From NCBI GenBank assembly GCA_002363695.1, contig DEWO01000028.1, positions 1 through 24,732 of the forward strand: a DNA stretch of 24,732 bases. Direction: 5' to 3'. Source of the DNA: Prevotella sp. UBA3208. Lineage in GTDB: Bacteria > Bacteroidota > Bacteroidia > Bacteroidales > Bacteroidaceae. The notes under the pieces are model-generated. The model was not told the DNA's origin. It worked only from the letters and a program-made list of their open reading frames with translations, and did not search any database. Shown in pieces: positions 1 to 7,279 of the stretch. Position 1 is the first letter of the stretch. Each line of letters opens with the position of its first letter. Position numbers and translations under genes: made by a program.

Positions 1-1752
1 CACTTGGTGAACGTGATGGAGCAGCTGTCGGCAAAGCTGGCGCAGGCTACTCACGCCATTCTGACCGAGGACGACGGCAGCGGCATCATCATTAACTATA
101 ACCCGTCCAACAGTCAGTCTGCCAATGCTGTCAATGCCGAGGCAGAGCGCTTCAAGGCGCGCATTGCCAACATCCAAGCTAAGTCTGGCCACCGTGCTGC
201 TAGCGATGAAGCGCAGCCGGTTGCCGAAATGGTCATCTTCTCTCGTATGGGCTATTATCAGTGTGCTCCCCACCAGTATTCTACCAGTTCCGCGGTAATT
301 GAGGATAAAAACGGCAGTAGAATTTTAGATGGAAGCGGGACTACTACCAATGAATACAGCCCCTATACCAGCGGCTTGAAAGCCGATGGCGCGGCAGAGT
401 GGATTAACACCAAGGAGCAGTCGCTCGCAAGCAATGGAATAAACCACAGAGCCAATGGAACCGATGCCATCAACGACTTGATGAGTGCCAGCGAGGAATA
501 CACCTATCAGGCAGACCTTTCGGCATGGGTGTGGAATGCTGAATGGGAATTTAATTATACAGGTCCGAAGTCTAAACCTAATGCTTACAAGCAGATATAT
601 AGGATATGGGGCACACACAACATGGATACCAATAAGGATTATATTCTTGTGCAGCAGCACACCACAGCATCCATTGGCGGAAAACAAGATGGGGATGCAC
701 GTTTTGACGCAAACAAAACGTTGTATCAAGGTCCTTACGAAGAAAACAAGTGGTATGGTAATAATAGCACTACGTATGGTATACAATTTGGTCCAGGTGA
801 TGAAATGGGTAAAGATGTATTTAATATGCAGTACTGGTATGGTGTATGGTTTGATCATGGTGATTACTCTATGAACCTGACAGGAAAAGGTGAGCCAAAG
901 TTGGAAGAAGCGGTTCCCCACACCGACAACAACGATGCCAGCGTTACGGTGACCGTAGGCGAGTATAAGGAGGAGACAACCAATATCGGTGGCTCTGTGA
1001 CGCCTGTCGTCACCACGAAGGAGGTGGGTGTAAGACCCAGTGTCAGTTATTCGCACGGATATACCAACGGTACCCTCTACACGATGGGCTATACCTCGAA
1101 TGCCAAAGAGCTGAAGGTGCAAAAGAACACGGAGGGATCGAAGGTTACTTGGAACTACGCTATTGGTGTAAATATGATGGCGGGCGAAGATGAAAATCAT
1201 CCGTTGGCTCCTGATGCACTGACAGGCGATGTGGACATGATGAATCAGGCATGTTGGTCGGTAGCCAATCCTGAAGGAGATTTTACGCTGAACATAGAAG
1301 ATAACCATTCTTTGGCTTTTTTGCTTAGCGGTTGTTCGAATTTCGATGGTAAATTCATACTTAAAAATAGTTTAACGGATGGAACGACATCCTACACTAT
1401 TGCTGCACCTAACCGCTCTCAGCAGACATGGCGCATGGATGTTGACTTCCCGGAGATTGGGCAGCCTGGTCATGAGGGGCAGAAGGGGCAGCTGACAGAC
1501 TATCTGAAGCAGCAGTTCCCAGACCTCTATCAGCCCACCATAGTGCTTGCCGACCAGACGGCTAAGAGCGAGAATACCATCCAGAACCTGGTGAACTCAT
1601 CGAAGCAAATGCTCAACAACGAGAATGCCCTGCAGACATTGAAGGGCTATGCCTTGGACATGGGTATCTCGCAGTTCACCATCAAATGGTACAGCACCGA
1701 TGAGGCGCTCAAAGACAATGAGCCATACACTATGACTATCACGGCGAAGTAG
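1..1752 (+). CDS. Possible secreted beta-barrel pore-forming protein, 5' end missing
   Basis: The reading frame is open from the first base of the window, so the N-terminus and true start lie upstream; at least 583 residues are present before the TAG stop. I do not recognise the family firmly. What can be seen: a hydrophilic, Trp/Tyr-rich middle (about residues 160-290), then a long Ser/Thr/Gly/Val-rich stretch (about 310-360) of alternating polar and apolar residues containing SVTPVVTT and PSVSYSHGYTNG, then KVTWNYAIGV. This order resembles the pre-stem region and rim of leukocidin/Vibrio-cytolysin-type beta-pore-forming toxins, but that is inference from pattern only. Bases about 540-870 are clearly more AT-rich than the genes to the right, which may mean transfer. 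It is separated from the next genes by a terminator, so it is not part of the polysaccharide operon. It could also be a cell-surface adhesin or lectin. Confidence 0.45.
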   Translation, partial: HLVNVMEQLSAKLAQATHAILTEDDGSGIIINYNPSNSQSANAVNAEAERFKARIANIQAKSGHRAASDEAQPVAEMVIFSRMGYYQCAPHQYSTSSAVIEDKNGSRILDGSGTTTNEYSPYTSGLKADGAAEWINTKEQSLASNGINHRANGTDAINDLMSASEEYTYQADLSAWVWNAEWEFNYTGPKSKPNAYKQIYRIWGTHNMDTNKDYILVQQHTTASIGGKQDGDARFDANKTLYQGPYEENKWYGNNSTTYGIQFGPGDEMGKDVFNMQYWYGVWFDHGDYSMNLTGKGEPKLEEAVPHTDNNDASVTVTVGEYKEETTNIGGSVTPVVTTKEVGVRPSVSYSHGYTNGTLYTMGYTSNAKELKVQKNTEGSKVTWNYAIGVNMMAGEDENHPLAPDALTGDVDMMNQACWSVANPEGDFTLNIEDNHSLAFLLSGCSNFDGKFILKNSLTDGTTSYTIAAPNRSQQTWRMDVDFPEIGQPGHEGQKGQLTDYLKQQFPDLYQPTIVLADQTAKSENTIQNLVNSSKQMLNNENALQTLKGYALDMGISQFTIKWYSTDEALKDNEPYTMTITAK

Positions 1753-1859
1753 TAAATCATATTATTAACAACGGGAGCACAGGGGACTGGTACTTGTCTC
1801 ACGTGTTCGGCTACTCCAGATAAATCGTGAATGTGAGAATTACGCAAAACGCATCGATG

Positions 1860-1896
1860 CCTGCTCCCCTTACCTTTACCCGCATAGGGGAGCAGG
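1860..1896. other. 11-bp perfect stem with a 15-base loop
   Basis: CCTGCTCCCCT (1860-1870) is the exact reverse complement of AGGGGAGCAGG (1886-1896). An A-rich, not T-rich, run follows on the plus strand, so it is not a classic terminator in that direction. It lies about 108 bases after the stop of the upstream gene and just before the real terminator, so it may stabilise the mRNA 3' end. Confidence 0.5.
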
Positions 1897-1913
1897 AAAA
1901 TGTGGTAGTCATG

Positions 1914-1945
1914 GGGACAGGCACCTGGGTATGGGTGCCTGTTTT
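1914..1945 (+). terminator. Intrinsic terminator after the pore-former-like gene
   Basis: ACAGGCACC (1917-1925) pairs perfectly with GGTGCCTGT (1934-1942) around an 8-base loop. The T-run TTTT (1942-1945) follows, and G-T wobbles can extend the stem at its base. It fits the end of the transcript that begins upstream of the window. Confidence 0.75.
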
Positions 1946-2091
1946 CATGGCAATTTTTTGCTATATTCCTGATGGTCTCGTAATTCATGCCAGTAACTCT
2001 TGAGAGTTGTCTTGGCCTGACATCGAGCGATCGCATAGCTAAATGAAAAACTTGCAGAAATCGCAGTTTTTCGAAGTTTTCTAGCGAATGA

Positions 2092-2123
2092 TTTGTTAAT
2101 CCCAAGCTTTATTTGTAACTTTG
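2092..2123 (+). promoter_or_regulatory. Bacteroidetes-type promoter in front of the gene remnant
   Basis: TTTG (2092-2095), exactly 20 bases, then TAACTTTG (2116-2123) matches the Bacteroidetes primary sigma consensus (TTTG, 19-21 bases, TAnnTTTG) without mismatch. Transcription would begin a few bases later, almost at the ATG at 2132. Confidence 0.7.
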
Positions 2124-2131
2124 CAGATAAT

Positions 2132-2322
2132 ATGAAACCGACTATCATCGAAGACGAAATATTTGAATTCGAACCGTTTGAAAAAGATGGCTCTGAGCTG
2201 ATGGACTATCTCGCTACGAGTGTCTGGCAAACATGATGAAGTTCGTGAAGACGCTGGATCTGACAGAAGAGGAGAAAGAAAAGCTCTTCCACCTGAATGC
2301 CGAGAAGTACATCTTAGGTTAG
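2132..2322 (+). pseudogene. Remnant of an amidohydrolase-like gene (5' and 3' ends only)
   Basis: An ATG at 2132 opens a 34-codon frame that ends at TGA 2234-2236. In the next frame, open from 2197 to TAG 2320-2322, the peptide ends LDLTEEEKEKLFHLNAEKY. This resembles the C-terminal helix of TIM-barrel amidohydrolase (Amidohydro_2) proteins, where an (I/L)F..NAE motif is common near the end. The simplest reading is an internal deletion plus a frameshift that joined the first codons of the gene to its last ones. The promoter in front is still intact. Alternatively these are two small unrelated ORFs that overlap by a few bases; the NAE-type ending argues against that. Confidence 0.5.
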
Positions 2323-2355
2323 TCAGACTCCTGTTATGTTACATACTGGAAATAA

Positions 2356-2385
2356 AATGAGACGTGCAGAAAAGTGCGTCTCATT
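2356..2385. repeat. 9-bp inverted repeat upstream of the hydrolase operon
   Basis: AATGAGACG (2356-2364) and CGTCTCATT (2377-2385) are perfect reverse complements with a 12-base spacer. It begins 33 bases after the remnant's stop and ends 9 bases before the -7 box of the next promoter. It could be a weak terminator or an operator covering the promoter's -33 region. A T-rich run follows it in the minus direction only. Confidence 0.45.
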
Positions 2386-2394
2386 AAATTTGTG

Positions 2395-2402
2395 TACTTT
2401 TG
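2395..2402 (+). promoter_or_regulatory. -7 box for the glycoside hydrolase operon
   Basis: TACTTTTG matches TAnnTTTG and lies 40 bases before the ATG at 2443. No TTTG is present at the right distance upstream, so only half the consensus is visible. That would fit a promoter that needs an activator such as the HTCS regulator encoded downstream. Confidence 0.5.
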
Positions 2403-2442
2403 CAGCAGCAAACCTGTAAACAATAAACCAAAAACAGATAAG

Positions 2443-3333
2443 ATGAAGAAAACAATGCTGATCGTGCTGGCTCTGCTTGGCTTGATGGCGCAGGGAATGT
2501 CGGCACAACCCCGTTCGCGTATCGTTGAGGAAGGCGGCACGGGTGCCTATAAGGCAGTGATGAAAGAAGTGGCTACACTGCCTGCTCATACAGTGTTTGT
2601 ACCCCAAGACCTCACGGCGTTCAGTCAGAAACACCCGCTTCCCGTATTGGTATGGGGCAACGGTGCCTGTAGCAACTCTCCATGGGAGCACTACAAATTT
2701 CTCAATGAGATAGCTTCTCATGGCTATCTCGTCTTGGCAACGGGTTATATCCCCATGGATGACGAGCCCTACAAGGGTCCTATGTCAACAACGCAACAGC
2801 AGATAGAGAGCATTGACTGGGCTGTAGTACAGAATGCAGACCCACAGTCGCCTTATTTTGAGAAGATTGACACGAAGCATATCTGCGTGGCTGGTATGTC
2901 GTGTGGTGGCTTGCAGTCGCTGTTCAACTGTGCCGATCCGCGCATCACCGCCTTGATGATATGCAATAGCGGACTCTTCAAGGTGGAGAATGCTGCCCAG
3001 GCGGTGGGTGGAATGCCCATGCCTCAGAAGTCGAAGCTGAAGGACATCCATACCCCTGTATTCTACATCTTAGGAGGTAAGGAGGACATAGCCTATGAGA
3101 ATGGCATGGACGACTACCGCCTTATCCAACATGTGTCTGCCTATGTGGCCAACTATCCCGTAGGCCATGGCGGTACTTACCGTGAGGCTCATGGCGGTGA
3201 ATTCACCATTCCGGCACTGGCATGGCTTGACTGGCAGTTGAAGGGAGACGGTGAGGCTGCCAAGATGCTGACGGGCAAACACCCTGGACTCTTGCAACGT
3301 AAGGGTTGGACGTTGGAGTATAACAAGAAATAA
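2443..3333 (+). CDS. Secreted alpha/beta hydrolase (esterase-like)
   Basis: This is a 296-residue protein with a clear signal peptide (MKKTMLIVLALLGLMAQGMSA, cleavage before Q). I chose ATG 2443 because the 23 codons upstream in frame overlap the promoter and lack signal-peptide character. An alpha/beta-hydrolase fold is suggested by the nucleophile elbow GMSCGG with Ser153, a likely acid Asp215 in GGKEDIAY and a likely base His242 in PVGHGG. It is distantly like dienelactone-hydrolase/polyester-hydrolase-type enzymes; the substrate cannot be read from the sequence. As the first gene of an operon with GH97 and two GH43 enzymes, it may remove ester groups (acetyl or feruloyl) from plant cell-wall glycans in the periplasm. 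Eleven bases separate it from the GH97 gene. Confidence 0.75.
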   Translation: MKKTMLIVLALLGLMAQGMSAQPRSRIVEEGGTGAYKAVMKEVATLPAHTVFVPQDLTAFSQKHPLPVLVWGNGACSNSPWEHYKFLNEIASHGYLVLATGYIPMDDEPYKGPMSTTQQQIESIDWAVVQNADPQSPYFEKIDTKHICVAGMSCGGLQSLFNCADPRITALMICNSGLFKVENAAQAVGGMPMPQKSKLKDIHTPVFYILGGKEDIAYENGMDDYRLIQHVSAYVANYPVGHGGTYREAHGGEFTIPALAWLDWQLKGDGEAAKMLTGKHPGLLQRKGWTLEYNKK

Positions 3334-3344
3334 AATATGAACAT

Positions 3345-5300
3345 ATGATGAAGAAATTAATGATGATGGCTCTGGCACTGTTGTGCCTGACCACTGTAAC
3401 CCAAGCACAAACCATCAAGAGTCCTGACGGGAAGATACTGGTCTTTCTGGAACTGAAGAATCAAGGCAAACCCTATTATCGGGTGAACTATCAAGGCAAG
3501 GAGGTGGTAAAACGCTCGGCCCTCGGTCTGGTGACTGACATCGGCGACTTTTCGCAGGGGTTGACGCTGAAGGGTGTCGAAAGCCGCGAGGTCGCAGAGA
3601 CCTATGAGTTGCGTAACATCAAGCAGAGCCATGTGGACTATCGTGCCAACGAGGCTGTAGCCACCTATACGCAAAAGGGAGAACCGGTGATGGACATCAT
3701 CTTCCGCGTCAGCAACCGCGACGTGGCATTCCGCTATCGCCTGCACGCCAAGCAGCCCAACCCCATGGGCAACACGCGCCGCGTTTGTGTCGTTGAGCGT
3801 GAGGCCAGCAGTTTTACATTGCCCGACGGCACCACGACGTTCCTCTGTCCGCAGTCGCAACCCATGGTGGGCTTTGCCCGTACCATGCCCAGTTACGAGA
3901 CGCCCTACACGCTGGACGAGCCTGTGGGCAAGAACGGCTGGGGGCAGGGCTATACCTTCCCCTGCCTGTTTAAGGAACAGGACTGCTGGGTGCTCATCAG
4001 CGAGACGGGAACCGACGGCAACTATGTGGGCTGCCGACTGCTAAATGCTGGCGGCGGTTGCTATTGCATCGGTTTCCCCATGCCCGGCGAACTGAACGGG
4101 CAGCACTCTGCGACACCTGCCCTCGGACTGCCTGCCGTGACGCCGTGGCGCACCATCACCGTCGGCCCGCTGGCCAACATCGTCGAGACCACCGTGCCCT
4201 TCGACCTCGTAGAGCCTAAATACCAGCCCTCGCAGCAGTACGTCTACGGCAAGGGCTCGTGGTCGTGGATTATCCGTATGGACTCCAGTTGTAACTTTGA
4301 TGAGCAGAAGGAGTACATCGACTTCTCGGCTGCCATGGGCTGGCAGACCGTCCTCGTCGATGCCCACTGGGACAAGCAGATAGGCTACGACCGTGTGGCC
4401 GAGCTGGCCCGCTATGCCAAGTCGAAGGGCGTGGCCCTCTTCCTGTGGTACAACTCCAATGGTGCATGGAACGATGCCCCGCAGACCCCTATCGGCAAGA
4501 TGAACAACAGCCGCATCCGCCGGCAGGAGATGAAATGGATGCACGACAACGGCATCCGTGGCATCAAGGTCGACTTCTTCGGCGGCGACAAGCAGCCCAT
4601 GATGCAGCTCTATGAGGACATCCTCAGCGACGCCAACGACTTCGGCCTGCTCTGCATCTTCCACGGCTGTACGCTGCCTCGCGGCTGGGAACGGATGTAT
4701 CCGAACTACGTAGCCTCGGAGGCTGTGCTGGCCTCAGAGAACCTGCACTTCGGCCAGGACTTCTGCGATGCCGAGGCCCGCAATGCCTGCATCCATCCCT
4801 TCCTGCGCAACACCGTGGGCTCGATGGACTTCGGCGGTTCGACGCTGAACAAGCGCTACAGTACTGACAACCGGCACGGCACCATCCGCCGCACCAGCGA
4901 CGTCTTTGCGCTGGCCACGGCTGTACTCTTCCAGAGTGCCGTACAGCACTTCGCCATGGCTCCCAACAATCTGACCGATGCTCCTGCGTGGGCTGTCGAC
5001 TTCATGAAGAAGGTGCCCACCACCTGGGACGAGGTGCGTTTCATCGACGGCTATCCCGGCAAATATATCATCCTGGCCCGCCGCAGCGGCTCGCGCTGGT
5101 TTGTCGTGGGTATTAATGCGGAAGGGCAGGCTGTTAAGAAAACGCTGGCACTGCCCATGTTCGACAAGGGGACCACGCTCTCGGTCTATGCCGACGACGC
5201 CCAGCTGCAGGGCAGCAAGAAAGCCGTCAAGCTCAGCAAGAAGCAACAGCTCGCCATCACCATTCCGCAGAACGGCGGCGTGGTCATCACCAACGAATAG
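3345..5300 (+). CDS. GH97 glycoside hydrolase, retaining type (alpha-galactosidase-like)
   Basis: This 651-residue protein has a signal peptide ending TQA|Q; ATG 3345 or 3348 are equally good starts. The layout is that of family GH97: an N-terminal beta-sandwich domain (about 22-280), a (beta/alpha)8 barrel (about 290-560) and a small C-terminal beta domain. Known retaining GH97 members use an Asp nucleophile and a Glu acid/base 55 residues apart (D415/E470 in BT1871 of B. thetaiotaomicron). Here Asp410 lies in GIKVDFFGG and Glu465 in LASENLHF, the same spacing. The inverting SusB-type enzymes lack that Asp, so an alpha-galactosidase or beta-L-arabinopyranosidase role fits better than alpha-glucosidase. 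It is the second gene of the operon; the next starts 7 bases after its stop. Confidence 0.88.
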   Translation: MMKKLMMMALALLCLTTVTQAQTIKSPDGKILVFLELKNQGKPYYRVNYQGKEVVKRSALGLVTDIGDFSQGLTLKGVESREVAETYELRNIKQSHVDYRANEAVATYTQKGEPVMDIIFRVSNRDVAFRYRLHAKQPNPMGNTRRVCVVEREASSFTLPDGTTTFLCPQSQPMVGFARTMPSYETPYTLDEPVGKNGWGQGYTFPCLFKEQDCWVLISETGTDGNYVGCRLLNAGGGCYCIGFPMPGELNGQHSATPALGLPAVTPWRTITVGPLANIVETTVPFDLVEPKYQPSQQYVYGKGSWSWIIRMDSSCNFDEQKEYIDFSAAMGWQTVLVDAHWDKQIGYDRVAELARYAKSKGVALFLWYNSNGAWNDAPQTPIGKMNNSRIRRQEMKWMHDNGIRGIKVDFFGGDKQPMMQLYEDILSDANDFGLLCIFHGCTLPRGWERMYPNYVASEAVLASENLHFGQDFCDAEARNACIHPFLRNTVGSMDFGGSTLNKRYSTDNRHGTIRRTSDVFALATAVLFQSAVQHFAMAPNNLTDAPAWAVDFMKKVPTTWDEVRFIDGYPGKYIILARRSGSRWFVVGINAEGQAVKKTLALPMFDKGTTLSVYADDAQLQGSKKAVKLSKKQQLAITIPQNGGVVITNE

Positions 5301-5307
5301 CGTAACC

Positions 5308-7278
5308 ATGAAACAACTATTATCATTACTCGCGTTGGCGGCACTGTCGGCATCGGCCCAACAACCTGTCATTCGTGACCAGTTCACGGCCGACCCGACA
5401 GCGCGCGTCTTTAATAATCGACTCTACCTCTATCCGTCGCACGACATAACGGCGCCGGCAACGGTCAGCACCATAGCCGGCCATCCTGCTGACGAGTGGT
5501 TCTGTATGGCGGACTACCATGTATTCTCGTCCGACAATCTGACCGACTGGACGGACCACGGCGTCATTCTGTCACAAGAGCAAGTGCCTTGGGGCAAGCC
5601 CGATGCCTACTCCATGTGGGCTCCTGACTGTGTGGAAAAGGGAGGGAAATATTACTTCTACTTCCCAGACGCCCCCAAGAGCGAGCGAGGTTTCGCGGTG
5701 GGGGTGGCTGTTGCCGACAGACCGGAGGGGCCTTTCCGTCCTGAGGCAGAACCCATCCGCGGGGTCATGGGTATCGACCCCTGTGTGCTTGTTGACAACG
5801 ACGGCACCTCCTATATCTATTGGAGTGGCATGGGTATCCGCGGAGCTAAGCTGAAAGACAGCATGAAGGAACTGGACGGCGAACTGGAGACGGTCACCTT
5901 CCCGCAGGGAGGCGCGGTGCAGGTCGGCGGTCAGCAGATGAAGGGACTGCCCGAGGGCTTCAAGGAAGGCCCCTTTGTCTTCCGTCGTGGCGACTGGTAC
6001 TACCTGACGTTTCCCTGGGTGCGTAAGGACAAGGGCACCGAGACGCTGGCCTATGCCATGTCGCGCTCACCGCTGGGGCCTTGGGACTTCAAGGGTGTCT
6101 TCATGCAGGAGCACGCTGACGGCTGCTGGACCAACCATCACAGTTTTGTGGAGTTCCGCGGTCAGTGGTATCTGTTCTATCACCATAATGACTATTCGCC
6201 ACGGATGGACAAACGCCGTTCGGTCTGCATAGAGCGTGTCACGTTCCGTAAAGACGGCACCATCGAGGAAGTGAAGCCTACCCTGCGGGGTGTTGGCATC
6301 ACGAAAGCCACCGACCGGATGGAGGTAGACCGCTATAGTGCTGCCGGTAGCGGCACCACCATTGACTACATAGACACATTGAACTATTTCCGCGGCTGGT
6401 ATGCGACCCTGCCGCAAAAGGGCAGCTGGGTGCGCTATGACGAGGTGGACTATGCTCCGCTGCGTGAAGGTGCCTATGCCGTGGTGCAGGTGAGGGCAAA
6501 GGCCAACACCAGCCTGACTTTATTGTCTGGTAAGAAACAGATAGCCCGCATTCCCGTGACGGTCATCACAGAGCGTGGCGGATTCCGTAGAGACCAGAGT
6601 GGGCAGTGGCTGACGCTGACGGCTCCGCTGACCTGGATGCCAAAGGGTGTTGCCGACATCACCGTGACTTGCGAGGGCGAGGCGGTGGATGTAGACTGGG
6701 TGCAGCTGCGCAACCGCCCCGACTACTTTGCCTCTGTTCCAGTTGGCGCTACGCCTCTGCCGCCTGACAGTGATGGCTTCATCCGCCGCTGGACACTCTT
6801 AGAACCCGTCCGCCACGAGGTACGCTCGAACATTATCCTGACTGAGAACTACCTGAAAGACATGGTGGCCAAGGAGTGGCCTAAGGTAAACCCGAAGAGA
6901 GGCAAGTGGCATACGATAGACAGCCAGACCTATAACGTCCGTGCATTCCGCTTTGCAGAGCTGACAGAGAACGAGCCCTACAACGCCCTGTTCTGGGGTA
7001 CGGCCACGATACTATGTCCGGTGGAGTTGCAGAACGTGCGACTGGCGGCAGGCAGCAATGGCGCCTCCTGCTGGTGGCTCGACAACCAGCCTGTGCTGAC
7101 GCTGGACGGCGACCGCCGTATGGTGCAGGACGATGGTGTGTCACAGCGTCTGACGCTCAAGGCTGGCCTCAACGTGATACGCTTCTGTTTGGTCAATGGC
7201 CCAGGGCTGAGCGACTTCTGCGTGCGCTTCGTCGATGAGAAAGGAAATCCGATTACCCACTTTTTAATGTTACGATAA
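5308..7278 (+). CDS. GH43 family glycosidase with C-terminal beta domains
   Basis: This is 656 residues with a signal peptide (MKQLLSLLALAALSASAQ). ATG 5308 was chosen because it gives the signal peptide and follows the GH97 stop by 7 bases; the open frame upstream overlaps GH97. Residues about 20-335 are a five-bladed GH43 propeller with the three expected acids: Asp29 (base, TADPTARVF), Asp157 (GIDPCVLVD) and Glu220 (acid, FKEGPFVF). Residues about 345-475 look like a CBM6-type beta-sandwich (ending DVDWVQLRNRPDY). Residues about 490-656 form a further beta-rich domain (CWWLDNQPVLTLDGDRR) that I cannot name. GH43 enzymes are mostly beta-xylosidases and alpha-L-arabinofuranosidases, some exo-beta-1,3-galactanases; the exact substrate is open. 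Confidence 0.87.
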   Translation: MKQLLSLLALAALSASAQQPVIRDQFTADPTARVFNNRLYLYPSHDITAPATVSTIAGHPADEWFCMADYHVFSSDNLTDWTDHGVILSQEQVPWGKPDAYSMWAPDCVEKGGKYYFYFPDAPKSERGFAVGVAVADRPEGPFRPEAEPIRGVMGIDPCVLVDNDGTSYIYWSGMGIRGAKLKDSMKELDGELETVTFPQGGAVQVGGQQMKGLPEGFKEGPFVFRRGDWYYLTFPWVRKDKGTETLAYAMSRSPLGPWDFKGVFMQEHADGCWTNHHSFVEFRGQWYLFYHHNDYSPRMDKRRSVCIERVTFRKDGTIEEVKPTLRGVGITKATDRMEVDRYSAAGSGTTIDYIDTLNYFRGWYATLPQKGSWVRYDEVDYAPLREGAYAVVQVRAKANTSLTLLSGKKQIARIPVTVITERGGFRRDQSGQWLTLTAPLTWMPKGVADITVTCEGEAVDVDWVQLRNRPDYFASVPVGATPLPPDSDGFIRRWTLLEPVRHEVRSNIILTENYLKDMVAKEWPKVNPKRGKWHTIDSQTYNVRAFRFAELTENEPYNALFWGTATILCPVELQNVRLAAGSNGASCWWLDNQPVLTLDGDRRMVQDDGVSQRLTLKAGLNVIRFCLVNGPGLSDFCVRFVDEKGNPITHFLMLR

Positions 7279-7279
7279 G

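Larger units (their letters stand above)
1753..2131. other. Intergenic region with hairpins, a terminator and a promoter
   Basis: No convincing protein gene is seen on either strand here. The stretch holds a strong hairpin (1860-1896), an intrinsic terminator (1914-1945) and a promoter (2092-2123), each listed separately. The remaining bases, about 1950-2090, show nothing I can name. Confidence 0.5.

Noticed and set aside
1647..2105. A 152-codon minus-strand frame across the first intergenic region
   Set aside because: It overlaps the 3' end of the first gene and both hairpins, and its translation shows no family features.
5101..5307. An upstream extension of the first GH43 gene overlapping GH97
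   Set aside because: The extra 69 residues are Ser/Arg-rich out-of-frame GH97 sequence, and ATG 5308 gives a proper signal peptide.
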